Source of the DNA: an uncultured Sanguibacteroides sp.
Lineage (GTDB): Bacteria > Bacteroidota > Bacteroidia > Bacteroidales > Marinifilaceae
Direction: 5' to 3'
DNA: 64,000 nucleotides
Assembly (NCBI RefSeq): GCF_900543425.1
Contig: NZ_UQRQ01000013.1
Coordinates: 20,386 to 84,385, forward strand
The notes beneath the pieces were generated by a model that worked only from the letters and a program-made list of their open reading frames with translations, was not told the DNA's origin and did no database searches. The translations under genes and the position numbers were made by a program. This document shows positions 10,076 to 18,859 of this stretch, one piece after another (the stretch's first letter is position 1; each line of letters opens with the position of its first letter).

Positions 10076-11239
10076 TCAATCAGAACACACCACTACAGTA
10101 TTATCTTGTATTACGAATTTTATTTCACCTAATTTTTCAAACACACACAATAAGCTTTCTGCATTCTCATAACGTTTTAAACGCCCGGAAAAGACAATAT
10201 CCTTGACTTTTTCATCCCGATAAACGACATTTACATCATACCATTTGGAGATCAATTTCATAATATCTTCCAATCGCTGGGTTTTAAATAAATAAACACC
10301 ATCTTTCCAAGAGGTATACAATTCGGTATCCACGATATCGACCCGTCCCTTTTTCTCTTTAACATGATATGTTAATTGTTCGAAAGGAGACAAAATGATC
10401 TTTTCTCCCTGTTTGAAGCCTATGGCAATCTGTCCTTCAACCAAGGTCGTCACCACCTCTCCCTCATCCTTGTATCCCCGAATATTAAATTTTGTACCCA
10501 ATACCCTTATATCCAATTCCGGATGATGTACGACAAAAGGATGGACAGAATCTTTGGCAACCTCCAAAAACACCTCTCCGGAGACCCATATGTTACGTTC
10601 TCCCTTCTTAAAGACAACCGGATAACGAATCGAACTCTCGGCATTCAGCCAAGCATGTGTTCCGTCAGACATAACAAGCTGATACTCTCCTCCGCGAGGT
10701 ACCCTTATCTCGTGGTATTTTTCTACCGTATCCGTAGAAACAAAACTATTCCGCTCATAAACTAAGGTATTCCTCTTATTCGTCAATTGTTGATTTCCTT
10801 CTGTTAATCGAAAAGAATCTTTTCCCAAATTTCGGGTACTCCCATCCGAAAGGATCAGACTTGCAACCGGTTTTCCGGGAAATAGCATCCGGGACGGTAC
10901 AGAAATATTTTTTCCCGAAAAATCATGTAACCAGTAAAACACTCCACTGGAAACAAGGAATAAAATCATAGCCGCAACAGATATATATCTTTTGATGAGA
11001 AATCTCTTTTTCCGTGCAATCTTTTTACCTATACGATCATAATCATAATAAACATCAAAACGACGATATATCTCCTGTTTATCTCGAAATGAAGAAGAGA
11101 GAATGATCGATTCGAATATTTGTTTATGCTTCGTCGAAGCTTCCAGCCATTCTTGTAACCTCTCGCGTTCTACACCAGTAATTGTTCCCCGGATATAAGC
11201 AAAAATAACATCCGCTATTTTGATATTTTCTTCTGACAT
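10076..11239 (-). CDS. FecR family anti-sigma factor (DUF4974 C-terminus)
   Basis: Inner-membrane regulator of 387 residues that should hold the partner ECF sigma factor (11351-11899) until SusC signals ligand. A cytoplasmic N-terminal sigma-binding region (about residues 1-80) precedes one transmembrane helix (RYISVAAMILFLVSSGVFYW) and the periplasmic FecR domain with the hallmark RVPRGGEYQLVMSDGTHAWL and VLGTKFNIRGY. The C-terminal DUF4974 segment (FKTQRLEDIMKLISKWYDV) ends the protein and is the likely contact to the STN domain of SusC. It follows the sigma gene by 111 bases, with no other gene between them. Confidence 0.93.
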   Translation of the reverse strand: MSEENIKIADVIFAYIRGTITGVERERLQEWLEASTKHKQIFESIILSSSFRDKQEIYRRFDVYYDYDRIGKKIARKKRFLIKRYISVAAMILFLVSSGVFYWLHDFSGKNISVPSRMLFPGKPVASLILSDGSTRNLGKDSFRLTEGNQQLTNKRNTLVYERNSFVSTDTVEKYHEIRVPRGGEYQLVMSDGTHAWLNAESSIRYPVVFKKGERNIWVSGEVFLEVAKDSVHPFVVHHPELDIRVLGTKFNIRGYKDEGEVVTTLVEGQIAIGFKQGEKIILSPFEQLTYHVKEKKGRVDIVDTELYTSWKDGVYLFKTQRLEDIMKLISKWYDVNVVYRDEKVKDIVFSGRLKRYENAESLLCVFEKLGEIKFVIQDNTVVVCSD

Positions 11240-11350
11240 TTTTCGTGTTTTTCCTTATAACACCAAAAAGTGTCCGACATACTATTTAAAATAAAAAAAT
11301 TTTAGAAAAAAGAAAGAGAGATTTCTTTTATTTAGAAATCAAGTACATTC

Positions 11351-11899
11351 TTACAAAAACAATAACACCATCTTATCTTTTAAACGGGATCTTAATATCT
11401 CTCTGGCCCTGGCTCGTTGATTACGAACCGTATTTTCGGAAATATTCAACACTTCCGCTATCTCTTGGATAGATTTATCCATTAAAGTCAAATAAAAAAC
11501 TTTTTTAATAGCCCCGGGCAGCTGTTCTATTTCGAACTCTATCATCCGATGAACTTCCTCTTCGACAATCCAACAATCTTCTTCTTCCAAACAACTGATT
11601 GCTAATGTATCGGATATTGAAATCTGTTTTATCCGGGCATTATCCCGGTTGTAATTCAGGCAGGCATTACGTACGGCCAAATACATAAAAGAGCGTAAAG
11701 AATAGATTGCCCCGAAATCCTTACGACGCTCCCATACCTTTATAAATACCTCCTGTACGATATCTGCCACGACTGCATCATCCCGAACAAAATGTGATCC
11801 AAAAGCACACAAAGCATGGAAAAATAAAAGATATAATTGCTTCAATGCAGTTTCTTTTCCCTGTCGTAGACCCTGCAGTAAATCCACATTAGCACTCAT
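11351..11899 (-). CDS. ECF sigma-70 family RNA polymerase sigma factor
   Basis: Sigma factor of 182 residues that directs RNA polymerase to the locus A genes. Region 2 is visible as DDAVVADIVQEVFIKVWERR, and region 4 as QLPGAIKKVFYLTLMDKSIQEIAEVLNISENTVRNQRARA, a typical helix-turn-helix. There is no sigma region 3, as expected for the ECF class. It is the first gene of locus A and has its own housekeeping-type promoter just upstream (11929-11961). Pairing with the FecR downstream and the STN-containing SusC gives the standard Fec-type cell-surface signalling chain. Confidence 0.93.
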   Translation of the reverse strand: MSANVDLLQGLRQGKETALKQLYLLFFHALCAFGSHFVRDDAVVADIVQEVFIKVWERRKDFGAIYSLRSFMYLAVRNACLNYNRDNARIKQISISDTLAISCLEEEDCWIVEEEVHRMIEFEIEQLPGAIKKVFYLTLMDKSIQEIAEVLNISENTVRNQRARAREILRSRLKDKMVLLFL

Positions 11900-11928
11900 T
11901 CCCTGACTTATTTTACACTATTTGCAAA

Positions 11929-11961
11929 CAAATGTATAAAAAATCCCACGACATCACCAAA
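11929..11961 (-). promoter_or_regulatory. promoter of the locus A sigma gene
   Basis: On the minus strand TTTG (11961-11958), a 21-base spacer and TACATTTG (11936-11929) form a full match to the Bacteroidota housekeeping consensus, 30 bases before the sigma ATG. Confidence 0.7.
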
Positions 11962-12074
11962 TAATTTATTTACTCTTCCTTAAATTCAATAGAACATCTT
12001 TTTTTTGAAAAACATCGATATTTGTTTGGAAGAATTCGAACTAACCTCTATATTTGCATCGCTTTTGAAAAAAT

Positions 12075-12148
12075 TCCTTAGTAGCTCAGTTGGTTAGAGC
12101 GGCGGACTGTTAATCCGTAGGTCGTAGGTTCAAGTCCTACCTGAGGAG
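12075..12148 (+). tRNA. tRNA-Asn(GTT)
   Basis: A 74-base cloverleaf can be folded. The acceptor stem is TCCTTAG with CTGAGGA (one T-G pair), the anticodon stem is GCGGA/TCCGT and the loop CTGTTAA has the anticodon GTT at 12109-12111. The D arm (AGCTCAGTTGGTTAGAG) and T arm (GTAGGTTCAAGTCCTAC) are canonical. The terminal CCA is not encoded. Confidence 0.97.
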
Positions 12149-12152
12149 CCCC

Positions 12153-12184
12153 AAGCCTTACAGTAGAAACTGTAAGGCTTTTTT
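12153..12184 (+). terminator. terminator of the tRNA-Asn gene
   Basis: A perfect 12-bp stem (12153-12164 with 12169-12180) with a 4-base AGAA loop is followed by a run of T, five bases after the tRNA end. Confidence 0.9.
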
Positions 12185-12242
12185 ATTTCGTCGATAAATA
12201 ACGACTGACGGTCGATAAAACACTCCTATCTATCTAATTCAG

Positions 12243-12273
12243 TTGTCTTCCTTTCCATACAGACCTAAATTTG
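12243..12273 (+). promoter_or_regulatory. promoter of the efflux operon
   Basis: TTG (12243-12245), a 20-base spacer and TAAATTTG (12266-12273) match the Bacteroidota promoter. It lies about 24 bases before the tolC-like ATG. Confidence 0.65.
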
Positions 12274-12296
12274 TCTCAGAAACAAACAATTAAGGT

Positions 12297-13631
12297 ATGA
12301 ATAACATGAATTACATACGATTATTTATCACTTTTTTCATAGTCATTTCATCCATGGCCGGCTTTACCCAAGAAAAGCCGGCCCTCTGGACCCTCCGGGA
12401 GTGTATCGACTATGCCAGAAAAAATAATATTCAGGTGCAATCGTCCCGCATCAACAATCAAACAGGAATTGCCAGCTTATTAGAGTCCAAAGCCCAATTA
12501 TTTCCGTCATTGGTTTTTTCCAGTACGCAAGGTTGGTCCCATCAAAAAACACAAGACACCAATAATAAATTCAACTCCCAAAGTGCTTATACCGGGAGTT
12601 ATTCGTTAAGTGCCGGCATGACTCTTTATAACGGAAGTAAACTGACTCGCTCCGTGAAAAAACAAAAGATTTCAGCAGAGGTTCTGGAATATGAAATTTC
12701 CATAGCCGAAAACGACATTGAAATCTCCGTAACCGAAGGTTATTTGCAGATCCTATATGCCAACGAGGCTCTCAAAACCAACAAACAAAACCTTGAGACT
12801 TCCAAAGCCCAATTAGACCGGGCAGAAGAATTATACAATGCCGGTTCTATCGCCGTCAGCGACCGAGCCCAGATCAGAGCCCAATACAGTAACGATCAAT
12901 ATCAGGTCACGTTAGCAGAAAACACGCTGGCCTTAGCGAAATTACAATTGAAACAATTATTGGAATTAGAATTGGACGAGTCTTTTGAGATTTATTTTCC
13001 AGAACTATCCGATGCCAAAATACTCACGCTTGTTCCCTCTCTGAATGAGGTATACGAAACAGCCCTGAAAGTAATGCCGGAAATGAAAAGCAGCAAATTA
13101 AATGTAGATGCGGCTCTGTTGGATGAAAAGATCGCAGCGGCAGATCGCCTGCCCAGCATCACGTTTAACGCATCCGTGGGAACCAACCACGATTCCGACT
13201 CGGATTACTCTTTCAGAAAGCAGTTAAACAATCGGTTAAACGAAAACATCGGAATCAATATCAGTATTCCGATTGCGCAAAACCGACAGGTAAAATCAGC
13301 AGTAGAGAAAGCAAAACTTCAAACAGAGACGGCCCAGCTGGATGAGATAAATACCCGTAAAACACTACTGAAAACCGTTGAAACTTTATACCAGAATGCC
13401 ATCTCGGCACAAAGCCGGTACATGGCGGCAAGCAATAGCGTAAAATCAGCTTCTGAAAGCTATCGTCTGGTACAAGCACAATTCGATGCAGGAATGAAAA
13501 ACACCGTTGAATTATTAACGGAAAAAAACAATTACTTATCAGCGATACAAGAGCAAATACAGGCCAAATACGATGCGATATTATCCATCAAACTATTGAA
13601 TTTTTATCAGAATCAACCGATTGAATTATAA
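12297..13631 (+). CDS. TolC family outer-membrane efflux protein
   Basis: Outer-membrane channel of a tripartite efflux pump, 444 residues. A signal peptide ends near MAGFTQEKP and is followed by WTLRECIDYARKNNIQVQSS, the usual start of the TolC repeat. Two long alpha-helical, coiled-coil-forming halves (for example SKAQLDRAEELYNAGSIAVS and ESYRLVQAQFDAGMKNTVEL) alternate with strand regions, as in the OEP fold. It is first in a run with a MacA-type adaptor 18 bases downstream, an ABC ATPase and an FtsX-type permease, so it should be the exit duct for that exporter. The ATG at 12297 is preferred; an ATG at 12306 is also possible. Confidence 0.93.
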   Translation: MNNMNYIRLFITFFIVISSMAGFTQEKPALWTLRECIDYARKNNIQVQSSRINNQTGIASLLESKAQLFPSLVFSSTQGWSHQKTQDTNNKFNSQSAYTGSYSLSAGMTLYNGSKLTRSVKKQKISAEVLEYEISIAENDIEISVTEGYLQILYANEALKTNKQNLETSKAQLDRAEELYNAGSIAVSDRAQIRAQYSNDQYQVTLAENTLALAKLQLKQLLELELDESFEIYFPELSDAKILTLVPSLNEVYETALKVMPEMKSSKLNVDAALLDEKIAAADRLPSITFNASVGTNHDSDSDYSFRKQLNNRLNENIGINISIPIAQNRQVKSAVEKAKLQTETAQLDEINTRKTLLKTVETLYQNAISAQSRYMAASNSVKSASESYRLVQAQFDAGMKNTVELLTEKNNYLSAIQEQIQAKYDAILSIKLLNFYQNQPIEL

Positions 13632-13649
13632 CACGTAAAACAAAATAAA

Positions 13650-14810
13650 ATGAAAAAAATAGCGATCATCATCATTATTTTGGCTATCATTGCGGGCATA
13701 TTCTTTATTCTCCGCTCGGGAGAGAAGAAAGCGATCTCCTACGAAACGACCACGATAAAAAAAGGTTCTCTCAACACGACGGTGACAGCAACAGGAACCA
13801 TTGAACCCATTACAAAAGTAGATGTTGGTACGCAGGTTTCCGGAACCATCTCCCGTCTTTACGTGGATTATAATTCCGTCGTAAAAAAAGGACAATTGAT
13901 TGCAGAACTCGATCGTACCTTGTTAGAAGCTGCCATGGCTTCCGATTCAGCAAACATGGAGTCCAGTAAAAGTGAATACGAATATCAAAAAAAGAATTAC
14001 GCCCGGTTATCCGGTTTATATGAAAAAAAATTAATCAGCGACACGGAATTCGAAACAGCCCAATACGAGTATGAAAAAGCAAAACTATCTTACGAGAAGG
14101 CTATAGCCGATCTTGTAAAAGCAAAGTCCAATCTAAGTTACGCGACAATCTATTCTCCGATCGATGGTGTCGTTCTCTCCAGAGAAGTAGAAGAAGGACA
14201 AACTGTTGCTGCAAGTTTCGAAACACCGACGATGTTTACCATTGCTAATGACTTACGCAAAATGCAAGTAATAGCAGACGTCGACGAAGCCGATATCGGT
14301 CAGGTCGAAGAGGGACAACGCGTAACCTTTACCGTAGATGCTTTCCCTGACGATATATTCGAAGGGGATGTTACCCAAGTTCGGCTACAATCCACCACGA
14401 CGAACAATGTCGTTACTTACGAGGTCGTCATCGATGCTCCGAATCCGGATTTAAAATTAAAACCGGGTCTGACAGCCAATATCACGGTCTATACGATGGA
14501 AAAAAATGACATTATGCTTGCTCCGTTAAAAGCATTCCGCTTTACGCCGGAATCGACCAATCCGGTAATGGAAACACCGATAGCGGCCAAAGGAGAAAAA
14601 ACAGTCTGGATACAAACAGCCGAGGGCATCATTCCCAAAGTCGTAAAGACCGGAGTTTCCGATGGGATTAATATGGAAATCAAAGAGGGAGTACAGGAGG
14701 GAGATAGACTGGTTGTCGGAATAAATCGAGGAAAAGCTGTTACAGAAGTACCCGGCGACAACTCTTCCAATCCGTTCATGCCACAACGCCCAGGCAGCAA
14801 AAAGAAATAA
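13650..14810 (+). CDS. MacA-like efflux periplasmic adaptor subunit
   Basis: Membrane-fusion protein of 386 residues linking the inner-membrane ABC permease to the TolC-like channel. One N-terminal anchor helix (IAIIIIILAIIAGIFFIL) precedes the barrel-sandwich hybrid half (VDVGTQVSGTISRLYVDYNS), a helical hairpin (about residues 90-160, ending SYATIYSPIDGVVLSREVE) and beta-barrel and membrane-proximal domains. The tail (PQRPGSKKK) is low complexity. It lies 18 bases after the outer-membrane gene and 20 bases before the ATPase gene, consistent with one operon. Homology to MacA/HlyD is clear; the exported substrate cannot be read from sequence. Confidence 0.92.
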   Translation: MKKIAIIIIILAIIAGIFFILRSGEKKAISYETTTIKKGSLNTTVTATGTIEPITKVDVGTQVSGTISRLYVDYNSVVKKGQLIAELDRTLLEAAMASDSANMESSKSEYEYQKKNYARLSGLYEKKLISDTEFETAQYEYEKAKLSYEKAIADLVKAKSNLSYATIYSPIDGVVLSREVEEGQTVAASFETPTMFTIANDLRKMQVIADVDEADIGQVEEGQRVTFTVDAFPDDIFEGDVTQVRLQSTTTNNVVTYEVVIDAPNPDLKLKPGLTANITVYTMEKNDIMLAPLKAFRFTPESTNPVMETPIAAKGEKTVWIQTAEGIIPKVVKTGVSDGINMEIKEGVQEGDRLVVGINRGKAVTEVPGDNSSNPFMPQRPGSKKK

Positions 14811-14830
14811 AAACAAGTAAATATGATCTC

Positions 14831-15571
14831 ATGAACACAATAATAAAAATAGAAGACCTGAGGAGGGATTTTAAAGTAGGATCGGAAACGGTACATGCCT
14901 TACGGGGAATTTCGTTTTCCATCCGGGAAGGGGAGTTCGTCACGATAATGGGAACGAGTGGTTCGGGGAAATCCACTCTACTCAATATCCTGGGATGCCT
15001 CGATACTCCCACCTCAGGGAACTATTTTTTAGATGGCATACCTGTTCGTGAAATGGGTAAAAACGAACGGGCCACGTTACGAAACCGTAAAATCGGATTT
15101 GTCTTCCAATCCTATAACTTATTACCCAAAACCACAGCATTGGAAAATGTGGAACTTCCGTTACTGTACAATCCGGCCGTGTCTTCCAAGGCACGCAAGG
15201 AGAAAGCGATTAAAGCCTTGGAAGACGTAGGTTTGTCGGATCGTCTTAACCACCGCTCCAATCAAATGTCCGGAGGTCAGCAGCAACGTGTTGCCATCGC
15301 CCGTGCCATTGTAAATGATCCGGTTATTTTGCTGGCTGACGAGGCTACCGGAAATCTGGACAGCAGAACTTCCTATGAGATATTAACCCTGTTTCAACGA
15401 CTTCACTCGGAAGGGAGAACGATTATCTTTGTCACACACAACCCGGAGATAGCTCAATTCAGCAGCAGAAATATCGTATTGCGAGACGGCCATATTATCG
15501 AAGACAAGACAAACCAACACGTTGCTTCCGCTAAAAAGGCATTAGAAGCTCTTCCCAAAGAAAACGATTAA
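14831..15571 (+). CDS. ABC transporter ATP-binding protein (MacB/LolD type)
   Basis: Cytoplasmic ATPase of 246 residues that powers the neighbouring FtsX-type permease. Walker A is GTSGSGKS at residues 41-48, the Q-loop lies in FVFQSYNLLPK, the ABC signature MSGGQQQRVAIARA starts at residue 146, Walker B is VILLADEATGNLD and the switch histidine is in FVTHN. In Escherichia coli MacB the ATPase and permease are one chain; here they are separate genes 17 bases apart, an arrangement common in Bacteroidota. The C-terminal 20 residues (KTNQHVASAKKALEALPKEN) extend beyond the conserved domain. Confidence 0.95.
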   Translation: MNTIIKIEDLRRDFKVGSETVHALRGISFSIREGEFVTIMGTSGSGKSTLLNILGCLDTPTSGNYFLDGIPVREMGKNERATLRNRKIGFVFQSYNLLPKTTALENVELPLLYNPAVSSKARKEKAIKALEDVGLSDRLNHRSNQMSGGQQQRVAIARAIVNDPVILLADEATGNLDSRTSYEILTLFQRLHSEGRTIIFVTHNPEIAQFSSRNIVLRDGHIIEDKTNQHVASAKKALEALPKEND

Positions 15572-15588
15572 TTTAATAACAGCTCACC

Positions 15589-16809
15589 ATGAATTACGGT
15601 AACCTGATACAAATTGCCCTTCGTGCCCTGAATAACAACAAATTCAGAGGATTTCTAACCATGTTGGGAATCATCATAGGAGTCGCCTCGGTAATCTCCA
15701 TGCTGGCCATCGGACAAGGTTCCAAACGCAGTATTCGTGCCCAGATATCCGAAATGGGCTCCAACATGATCATGATCCATCCGGGTAACGGAAAGTTCGG
15801 AGGAGTCCGCCAAAGTGCCAGCGATATGCAGACCTTAAAACTGGAAGATTATCAAAGTGTTGTAAGAGAAGTCGATCTCATCAGCAAATGTACTCCAACG
15901 GTCAATACCAGCGGACAGGTTATCTACGGTGCCAACAACGCTCCGACAACGATATACGGTGTAAACCAAGACTATCTCGATATCCGGAAATTCACCATCG
16001 GAGAAGGAGAGATGTTTACCGACCATGATATAAAAACCTCGGCAAAAGTATGTATCGTGGGGAAAACGGTTGTAGACAATCTTTTCACGAAAGGAGAAGA
16101 CCCGTTAGGTAAAACCATTCGTTTCAATAAAACACCTTTCAGGATCATCGGAGTCTTAACACCTAAGGGTTATAATTCCATGGGACAAGACCAGGACGAC
16201 ATGATTATAGCTCCCTATACTACCATTCAAAAACGATTGTTGGCCATTACTTACATACACGGCATTTATGCCTCCGCCATTACGGAAGAGGACTCGGAAG
16301 AAGCCATAGAAGAGATCTCTGCGGTTCTCCGTCAAAATCACAAAATTCCGACCGGAGAAGAGGACGATTTTCACGTCCGTTCCCAAGAGGAACTCAGTTC
16401 CATGCTCAGCACAACAACCGATTTGATGACCGTACTTTTGGCTTGTATAGCGGGAATATCCCTGTTGGTAGGAGGTATCGGGATCATGAATATCATGTAC
16501 GTCTCCGTTACCGAACGCACGCGGGAGATCGGTCTCCGGATGTCCATAGGAGCCAAAGGACGACATATTCTTTTCCAATTCCTTATAGAGGCAGTGATCA
16601 TTAGCGTCACCGGAGGTATTATCGGCGTCATTCTCGGTATCGGATCCTCCATGGTCATTAAATACGTTATCGGATGGCCCGTTTATATTCAAATCTATTC
16701 GGTTGTCTTATCCTTTTTGGTTTGTACGGCCACCGGGATATTTTTCGGATGGTATCCAGCAGAGAAAGCTTCTAACCTGGATCCCATAGATGCCATCCGA
16801 TACGAATAA
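15589..16809 (+). CDS. MacB-like ABC transporter permease (MacB_PCD plus FtsX)
   Basis: Inner-membrane permease of 406 residues. One N-terminal transmembrane helix (RGFLTMLGIIIGVASVISML) is followed by a large periplasmic MacB core domain (about residues 45-270, including LGKTIRFNKTPFRIIGVL) and a C-terminal FtsX region with three helices and the conserved VGGIGIMNIMYVSVTERTREIGLRMSIGA. This mechanotransmission topology is that of MacB. It closes the pump operon with the TolC-like, adaptor and ATPase genes. The two-component genes follow 66 bases later on the same strand and may control it. Confidence 0.94.
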   Translation: MNYGNLIQIALRALNNNKFRGFLTMLGIIIGVASVISMLAIGQGSKRSIRAQISEMGSNMIMIHPGNGKFGGVRQSASDMQTLKLEDYQSVVREVDLISKCTPTVNTSGQVIYGANNAPTTIYGVNQDYLDIRKFTIGEGEMFTDHDIKTSAKVCIVGKTVVDNLFTKGEDPLGKTIRFNKTPFRIIGVLTPKGYNSMGQDQDDMIIAPYTTIQKRLLAITYIHGIYASAITEEDSEEAIEEISAVLRQNHKIPTGEEDDFHVRSQEELSSMLSTTTDLMTVLLACIAGISLLVGGIGIMNIMYVSVTERTREIGLRMSIGAKGRHILFQFLIEAVIISVTGGIIGVILGIGSSMVIKYVIGWPVYIQIYSVVLSFLVCTATGIFFGWYPAEKASNLDPIDAIRYE

Positions 16810-16875
16810 TAAGGATAAAACGAAAGTTTTTAACCGTAAATGTAAATCATACATCGTAAATCAGTAGCTTTGCTT

Positions 16876-17961
16876 ATGTCCAATAAAGATAATATGCAGA
16901 AAATCGGTAACCGGAAACATTTACGCGTAGCCATTCACGTGATCGGCTGGGGAATTTTCTTTGCTTTTCCCCTATTCTTTACCAGAAACGATCATCAATT
17001 CATCATCACGCTAAGATGGTATTTAGGATATTTTCTCGCCCCGTTATCCTGCATGATCGTCTTCTATGCCAACTATTTCTGCTTTATCGATGATATTCTT
17101 TTTCAAAAAAAGATTTTCCGTTTTATCGTGATTAATCTGATAGTCATCGTATTGCTCGGACTATTTTTACATTTTTGGCAAGAATTTCATCGTACCTACA
17201 TCAGTCTCCCCGAACCGGAAGAGCTGATCGCCTTACGAAAAGCACTTCCCAAACCGCCCCGGTTTTTCTTTTTAGGCCGGGATATGCTGTTAATGGGACT
17301 CACGGTTGCCCTAAGTATGGCAGTCAAAATGACCAGTAACTGGTATAAGACAGAGGGAGAAAAAAAAGAGTTGGAAAAAGCAAAGGCAGAAGCAGAATTG
17401 AAGAACCTGAAGAGCCAATTAAATCCTCATTTTCTGTTCAATACGCTTAACAACATCTACTCCTTGATAGCCATCGCCCCGGAACGGGCCCAATACGCCG
17501 TTCACGATCTGAGCCGATTGCTACGTCACGTGTTGTATGACAATAATCAAAATCTGGTATCCTTAGATCGGGAATTCATCTTTATGAAGAGTTACATTGA
17601 ATTGATGAGCCTACGTCTCCCCAAACACACTCATCTGGAAGTGAACATACCGGAAGAGGGAAAAGGAGTTATGATTGCCCCGTTACTATTTATTACATTG
17701 ATTGAAAATGCATTCAAACACGGGATAAGTAACACTCAAGACTCTTTTATCCGTATCCGTATGGAATTACAAGAATCCCAATGGGTAAATTGCATCGTAG
17801 AAAACAGTTATTTCCCCAAAAATGACAACGACAGGAGTGGTTCCGGGATCGGGATTCAAAATTTACAACGACGTTTACAATTGCTCTATCCGGGAAAATA
17901 CATTTTAAAAATCGAAAAAATAGACGATCATTTCATGGCCCAACTCATTATTAACCTTTAA
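16876..17961 (+). CDS. LytS-type sensor histidine kinase
   Basis: Membrane sensor kinase of 361 residues. Four hydrophobic segments fill the N-terminal 150 residues, then a short coiled coil (EGEKKELEKAKAEAELKNL) leads to the His_kinase domain with LKSQLNPHFLFNTLNN, in which His185 is the phosphorylation site, and a HATPase domain (LFITLIENAFKHGIS, then GSGIGIQNLQRRL). The ATG at 16876 sits 3 bases after a TAGCTTTG promoter-like sequence (16865-16872); if that box is used, translation may start instead at the ATG at 16894. It overlaps nothing and is followed after 12 bases by its LytTR response regulator. Confidence 0.92.
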   Translation: MSNKDNMQKIGNRKHLRVAIHVIGWGIFFAFPLFFTRNDHQFIITLRWYLGYFLAPLSCMIVFYANYFCFIDDILFQKKIFRFIVINLIVIVLLGLFLHFWQEFHRTYISLPEPEELIALRKALPKPPRFFFLGRDMLLMGLTVALSMAVKMTSNWYKTEGEKKELEKAKAEAELKNLKSQLNPHFLFNTLNNIYSLIAIAPERAQYAVHDLSRLLRHVLYDNNQNLVSLDREFIFMKSYIELMSLRLPKHTHLEVNIPEEGKGVMIAPLLFITLIENAFKHGISNTQDSFIRIRMELQESQWVNCIVENSYFPKNDNDRSGSGIGIQNLQRRLQLLYPGKYILKIEKIDDHFMAQLIINL

Positions 17962-17973
17962 AATTCAACTGAT

Positions 17974-18687
17974 ATGACGTTAAATTGCATTATTGTGGAC
18001 GACGAACCTTTGGCTTTGGACCTGCTGGAGAGCTACGTTCGGAGAACTCCTTTTCTGAACCTTGTCGGACGATACGATAATGCATTGGATGTTATCTCTC
18101 TGTTGGAAAAAGAATCGATAGAAGTAGCCTTTCTGGACATACAAATGCCCGATTTGAACGGTTTGGAACTCTCCCGGATTATCGGAAATAAAACAAAAGT
18201 AATTTTCACGACCGCTTTCGAACAATATGCTCTGGAAGGTTTTAAGGTCGACGCTTTGGATTACCTGTTAAAACCTTTTAATTATGCCGAGTTCTTAAAA
18301 GCTGCCACAAAAGCATTGCATTGGTATGAAATGGTACAAGGTTCCACTTTCCGCAAAAATCCCGAAAGTATATTTGTAAAAAGCGATTATAAACTCATAC
18401 AAATCGAACTGCAGCATATACTGTACATCGAAGGGGTGAAAGACTACATCAAAATACAAACCGAAGATTCGGAAAAAGGCATTCTGACCCTGATGAGCAT
18501 GAAGACGATCGAAGAATATCTCCCTTCCGATACCTTTATCCGGGTACATCGTTCTTATATTATCAATATAAACAAGATCAAAACAATAGAACGCAATCGT
18601 ATTGTTTTCGGTAAACTCTATATTCCTATATCGGATTCCTACAAAGACCATTTTATGGAATTACTGGAACGAAGGGCCTTAAACTAA
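17974..18687 (+). CDS. LytTR family response regulator
   Basis: DNA-binding regulator of 237 residues. The receiver domain has the acidic pair in IIVDDEP, the phospho-acceptor Asp55 in FLDIQMPDLNG and the conserved lysine in DYLLKPF. A LytTR DNA-binding domain follows from about residue 135 (FVKSDYKLIQIELQHILYI, then FIRVHRSYIININKI). With the kinase gene just upstream it forms a two-component system; the position behind the efflux operon suggests that operon as a target, which is an inference. Confidence 0.94.
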   Translation: MTLNCIIVDDEPLALDLLESYVRRTPFLNLVGRYDNALDVISLLEKESIEVAFLDIQMPDLNGLELSRIIGNKTKVIFTTAFEQYALEGFKVDALDYLLKPFNYAEFLKAATKALHWYEMVQGSTFRKNPESIFVKSDYKLIQIELQHILYIEGVKDYIKIQTEDSEKGILTLMSMKTIEEYLPSDTFIRVHRSYIININKIKTIERNRIVFGKLYIPISDSYKDHFMELLERRALN

Positions 18688-18730
18688 GAGTAATTCCCGG
18701 AAGTATCTCACAAGTAAATTCTAAGCTCAG

Positions 18731-18764
18731 TTTCAATTATTATTGAAAATTATCCCTAACTTTG
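18731..18764 (+). promoter_or_regulatory. candidate promoter of the purM-like gene
   Basis: TAACTTTG at 18757-18764 is a full -7 box. The upstream element is weaker (TTTC at 18731-18734, 22-base spacer). A leader of roughly 90 bases would follow. Confidence 0.45.
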
Positions 18765-18859
18765 CAAAAGATAATAAAGAGTGCGTACACGCGTAATCAG
18801 GAAATCAATATTCTGATTATAATATCATTAACATCATTAAATCATCGATTTTGTCCGTT

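Noticed and set aside
16156..16692. 178-codon minus-strand open frame inside the permease gene
   Set aside because: It is a shadow of the MacB-like permease; composition and motifs fit only the plus-strand frame.
16865..16872. TAGCTTTG as the promoter of the sensor kinase gene
   Set aside because: It is only 3 bases before the ATG and has no -33 partner; kept as a note, not as a feature.
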